From an uncultured bacterium (GTDB taxonomy: Bacteria; Cyanobacteriota; Vampirovibrionia; Gastranaerophilales; Gastranaerophilaceae), in contig CAMAGQ010000067.1 in NCBI GenBank assembly GCA_945833895.1, positions 1 through 8,727 of the forward strand: DNA of 8,727 nucleotides, written 5' to 3'. Of the stretch, positions 6,692 through 8,727 are shown in pieces. Numbering within the stretch: position 1 is the first letter of the stretch; every line of letters starts with the position of its first letter. The notes beneath the pieces are model-generated. The model saw only the letters and a list, made by a program, of their open reading frames with translations, was not told the origin of the DNA and did no database searches. The position numbers and the translations under genes are program-made.

Positions 6692-7588
6692 ATGGCAGAA
6701 CCAACAACACCAACAACACCGGCAGCACCAACTTATTCAACAACTTACTCAACTTTTATTCCTGAAATTTGGAGTCAAAAGTTAAACCAGATGCTTGAAA
6801 AGAATTGTGTAATGCTTCAATGTGTGAACAGAAATTGGGAAGGAGATATTAAAAATCAGGGTGATACCGTTAAGATTATTACACCTGCATCAGTTTCTGT
6901 TTCAACTTTAACTTCTGAGGATATTACTTACAGTACTTTAACTCCAACATCTTTAGATTTGGTAATTGACCAAAGAAAGTTCTTTGCTTTCAAAATTGAT
7001 GATGTGGCAAAAGTTCAAAGTAGTATGGACATTATGGAAGCACATTTGGGTAATGCTCAAAAAGCGATTGAAGAAGTTCAAGATTCATATCTTTTAGGTT
7101 TACAATCTGATGTTCCGACAGCGAACGTTGTGGGCAGCGAAGCTTCTCCGATTTCTTTAAGCAAATCTTCAATCTATGAAAATTTTGTAAAATTAGCATT
7201 GGCACTGAAAAATGCTAATGCCGTACACGCAGGGGTTCGTCCTTGGGTAGTTATCAACCCGACTATTGAATCTTATTTGCTCCAAAGCACTGAATTTATT
7301 TCAGCACACAAGGTTGCTGATGAAACCTTGAGAGAAGGTTCTATCGGCAGAATTGCAGGCATGGACGTATTGGTAAGTACAAATCTTACCGCTGTAGATA
7401 GCAAATACTACGTACTTGCAGGCACTAACGAAGCAATCACTTTTGCATCTCAACTTTCAAAAATCGAAAGTTTGAGAGATAAAGACAGTTTCTCTGATTT
7501 AGTCAGAGGTTTGTACTTGTACGGTGCGAAAACAGTACAACCGAATGCTCTTGCAAAAATGATAGTTTCTACAACTCCGGCTTCCTAG
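6692..7588 (+). CDS. major capsid protein, HK97-fold-like
   Basis: This is probably the shell protein of the virion (298 residues). The first 20 residues are a Thr/Pro/Ala/Ser arm with TTP repeats, likely flexible. The core fits HK97-fold coat proteins of the T7/P22 kind: GDTVKIITPA (57-66), a strand ending in LDLVIDQRKFFAFKIDD (88-104) that leads into the long spine helix (about 108-137), PWVVINPTIESYLL (184-197), GSIGRIAGMDVLVSTNL (216-232) and a final YGAKTVQPNALAKM (277-290). No protease or prohead fusion is seen. AAAGGA (6680-6685) sits six bases before the ATG, and 58 bases separate it from the previous gene; a local promoter there is possible but not evident. The next gene starts nine bases after the stop codon. 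The fold assignment is strong in style but unverified. Confidence 0.78.
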   Translation: MAEPTTPTTPAAPTYSTTYSTFIPEIWSQKLNQMLEKNCVMLQCVNRNWEGDIKNQGDTVKIITPASVSVSTLTSEDITYSTLTPTSLDLVIDQRKFFAFKIDDVAKVQSSMDIMEAHLGNAQKAIEEVQDSYLLGLQSDVPTANVVGSEASPISLSKSSIYENFVKLALALKNANAVHAGVRPWVVINPTIESYLLQSTEFISAHKVADETLREGSIGRIAGMDVLVSTNLTAVDSKYYVLAGTNEAITFASQLSKIESLRDKDSFSDLVRGLYLYGAKTVQPNALAKMIVSTTPAS

Positions 7589-7597
7589 GAGTAAAAA

Positions 7598-7846
7598 ATG
7601 TTATCAAATATTAAAAATCAAATAAAAGAACTTGCAAAAAATGCCGTATTTGTGGCGGAAGAGGAATTAGGCTCGGGAGAAGGACAGGCAAAAAAACAAC
7701 TTGCGATTAAGTATATTATCGACCACCTGCCTTTTTCCGACTTTGTAAAGACCGTTATTTCTATCTTTTTATCAAGTTTTATTGATGATGTGGTAGAAAT
7801 TTCCGTCACATATATGAAAACTTTTTCAAGTTCGGAGGGAGAATAA
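7598..7846 (+). CDS. small protein resembling soluble part of LLH-type holins
   Basis: The product is 82 residues. The segment from about 15 to 40 (AVFVAEEELGSGEGQAKKQL and the following AIKYI) has the look of the cytoplasmic half of LLH-family phage holins: an AV..AEE helix, a Gly-rich turn, a Lys-Lys helix, then a C-terminal IDD-VE helix (about 62-68). The N-terminal membrane helix typical of those holins is missing. Only the stretch 48-62 (FVKTVISIFLSSFID) is moderately hydrophobic, and it is short and amphipathic. It could be a reduced holin, or a small virion protein that shares the motif. AGGAG (7587-7591) overlaps the capsid stop codon, indicating coupled translation, and the next gene starts two bases after this stop. 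Between capsid and scaffold-like genes, a structural role is equally possible. Confidence 0.6.
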   Translation: MLSNIKNQIKELAKNAVFVAEEELGSGEGQAKKQLAIKYIIDHLPFSDFVKTVISIFLSSFIDDVVEISVTYMKTFSSSEGE

Positions 7847-7848
7847 AA

Positions 7849-8505
7849 ATGCAAAATCAAACAAATAACGATATTTCATCACTTGCCTTTAGACCCGAAG
7901 GTAACAAGATGCCGGAATATAAAGACGTATTTTACCAAATGGAGCAGGCAATCGGTGCGGATGTTCAGAATGTAAAAGAACTTGTACAAAAAAATGTAAT
8001 TACAGAACAACAAGGACAATATCTGTTAACTCAATTAGCCGAAAAAGCAAGACAAATTAACTCGTACAAGAACTCTGTACAATCAAAGGCAAACGTACCT
8101 GCTCAAATTCCTGCTCAAGTACCTGCTGCTGAAGAAAATCCAATGGACGCATTTAACAAAGTCCGTCCGGGGTTTTTCGATGAGGACGGCAGAGGTGATT
8201 TACGCTCTTATCTGGACGGTTATCCGATGGATAAAGATGAAATGCTTCGGATAGCGGGGCTTGTGGAAAACTTGGAAAATTCCGCAGTCAACAGATATTT
8301 GAAGAAATCTGCTTACGATAAATCATTGAATGACGAGAACGAGATTGCTAAAAGGAAATTGACGGCTTATGCTCAAAATTCTCCGACAAACAGCATCAAC
8401 AACAGGGTTTTTACTCGTGAGGAGATTGGCAAAATGAGTGGTGACGAATTTGCCCGTAATGAAAAATTAATTATGGATCAATTGAAACAGGGATTACTTA
8501 AGTAA
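7849..8505 (+). CDS. scaffold-like phage structural protein
   Basis: This 218-residue protein is highly charged, with no signal peptide or membrane segment. Residues 24-80 form a Gln/Glu/Lys-rich helical region. A Pro/Ala hinge with repeated PAQ follows (84-94, PAQIPAQVPAA). A middle part (98-165) contains GRGDL (114-118) and more helix. The C-terminal segment 187-218, beginning VFTREEIGKMSGDEFARNEK, is the kind of short amphipathic helix-turn-helix tail seen in phage scaffolding proteins, where it binds the coat protein. I therefore call it scaffold-like; a minor virion protein is the alternative. Shine-Dalgarno GGAGGGAG (7834-7841) lies inside the end of the previous gene and the two genes are two bases apart, so they are translationally linked. 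A terminator follows 16 bases after the stop codon. Classical scaffolds are encoded before the capsid gene, not after it. Confidence 0.55.
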   Translation: MQNQTNNDISSLAFRPEGNKMPEYKDVFYQMEQAIGADVQNVKELVQKNVITEQQGQYLLTQLAEKARQINSYKNSVQSKANVPAQIPAQVPAAEENPMDAFNKVRPGFFDEDGRGDLRSYLDGYPMDKDEMLRIAGLVENLENSAVNRYLKKSAYDKSLNDENEIAKRKLTAYAQNSPTNSINNRVFTREEIGKMSGDEFARNEKLIMDQLKQGLLK

Positions 8506-8521
8506 TTCGGGTAAATTCTTG

Positions 8522-8558
8522 AGTTCGGGCAGGAATAATTCCCTGTCCGAACTTTTTT
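8522..8558 (+). terminator. strong intrinsic terminator
   Basis: AGTTCGGGCAGG (8522-8533) pairs with CCTGTCCGAACT (8542-8553), 12 pairs with one G-U and an eight-base loop, followed by five further T residues (8554-8558). It follows the scaffold-like gene and would end or attenuate the transcript carrying the capsid gene. The next gene's Shine-Dalgarno sequence begins directly after the T run, so expression of that gene needs read-through, since there is no room for another promoter. Confidence 0.85.
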
Positions 8559-8565
8559 AAGGAGG
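8559..8565 (+). promoter_or_regulatory. full-consensus Shine-Dalgarno for the adaptor-like gene
   Basis: AAGGAGG is followed by TCTT and the ATG at 8570. It directly abuts the T run of the terminator. It fixes the start of the truncated last gene with good certainty. Confidence 0.8.
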
Positions 8566-8569
8566 TCTT

Positions 8570-8727
8570 ATGAATTATTTGGAAATTATAAATAAATGTT
8601 TGTATGAAATGAATTACAAACAGGTAAACGATATAGCGGAATTGACGAAAACCGAACACAAACGGCTTTTATCGGCGGTTAATATTGTAAACAAAGAAAT
8701 TTGCAATATAGAAAACTGGAATTTTTT
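8570..8727 (+). CDS. head-tail adaptor-like protein, N-terminal fragment
   Basis: Only the first 52 codons are inside the window and the frame stays open to the edge. The fragment starts MNYLEIINKCLYEMNYKQVN and continues through a second helix (about 27-45) to NIENWNF at its end. Short-tailed phage adaptors of the T7 gp11 (tail tubular A) type begin the same way: a helix with I/L-rich spacing and an early 'PVN'-like turn (QVN here), then a helix leading to a W-x-F(N) motif. That supports a portal-binding adaptor that joins the capsid to the nozzle. The match is by remembered pattern over a short stretch, so other small structural proteins cannot be excluded. Expression depends on read-through of the terminator just upstream. 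Confidence 0.58.
   Translation, partial: MNYLEIINKCLYEMNYKQVNDIAELTKTEHKRLLSAVNIVNKEICNIENWNF

Larger units (their letters stand above)
3780..8727 (+). mobile_element. prophage or phage-derived structural cluster (left part)
   Basis: All genes from about 3800 to the right edge read on the plus strand, away from the cellular genes, and are closely spaced. They include a LuxR-type regulator, an amidase lysin, a nozzle-like protein, a major capsid-like protein, a scaffold-like protein and an adaptor-like protein, which together indicate a short-tailed (podovirus-type) virion. The left border is inferred only from the change of strand and content between 3633 and 3846. No integrase and no attachment-site repeat can be shown, because the other end is outside the window. 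Whether the element is active cannot be judged, but all reading frames are intact. Confidence 0.65.

Noticed and set aside
6698..6751. Short tandem repeat of CCAACAACA type
   Set aside because: It encodes the Thr/Pro-rich N-terminal arm of the capsid protein and is too short and imperfect to be a CRISPR or other functional DNA repeat.
7618..7860. Minus-strand open frame of 80 codons opposite the 82-residue gene
   Set aside because: It is a shadow: the plus-strand gene has a Shine-Dalgarno sequence, coupled spacing and a family-like pattern, and the minus frame has none of these.
4200..8727. Diversity-generating retroelement or template repeat linked to the virion genes
   Set aside because: I see no reverse transcriptase gene and no long near-duplicate region within the window.

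Overview
The window looks like the edge of a prophage, or of an integrated phage-derived cluster, in an AT-rich bacterial chromosome. The left part (to about 3632) carries ordinary cellular genes: a small predicted membrane protein on the plus strand, then dxr (MEP isoprenoid pathway) and a soluble receiver-GAF-histidine kinase on the minus strand. The kinase ends 12 bases before dxr, so the pair probably forms one transcription unit reading leftwards. From about 3800 to the right edge every gene is on the plus strand, most have a clear Shine-Dalgarno sequence, and the products are phage-like. I cannot name the host firmly. AT richness, a MEP-pathway gene, a cyanobacterial-style soluble multi-domain kinase and cellular starts without Shine-Dalgarno would fit a gut member of the non-photosynthetic cyanobacterial relatives (Gastranaerophilales/Melainabacteria). 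That is an impression, not a demonstration.

Layout. 74-757 (+): membrane protein whose 3' end overlaps the 3' end of dxr. 735-1901 (-): dxr. 1914-3632 (-): histidine kinase. 3633-3846: non-coding, with a perfect 16-bp inverted repeat at 3704-3739; the host/phage border probably lies near here. 3847-4200 (+): small Cys-rich protein of unknown function with a CPICGH motif. 4201-4395: non-coding, with a branched terminator-like hairpin. 4396-6633 (+): a tight operon of a stand-alone LuxR/GerE helix-turn-helix protein, a zinc amidase (endolysin type) and a podovirus nozzle-like protein. 6692-8505 (+): an HK97-fold-like major capsid protein, an 82-residue protein resembling the soluble half of LLH-type holins, and a scaffold-like protein. 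8522-8558: strong intrinsic terminator. 8570-end (+): start of a protein resembling podovirus head-tail adaptors (T7 gp11-like), cut by the window edge.

How they fit together. The phage genes make a short-tailed virion module: capsid, probable scaffold, adaptor and nozzle, plus a lysis enzyme. The small LuxR-type protein sits first in the operon and is an attractive late-gene regulator. The order is unusual, because the nozzle-like gene and the lysin come before the capsid gene and the scaffold-like gene comes after it. No integrase, terminase, portal or tRNA gene is visible, so the other end of the element must lie beyond the right edge. I see no CRISPR array, insertion sequence or obviously new defence system here.
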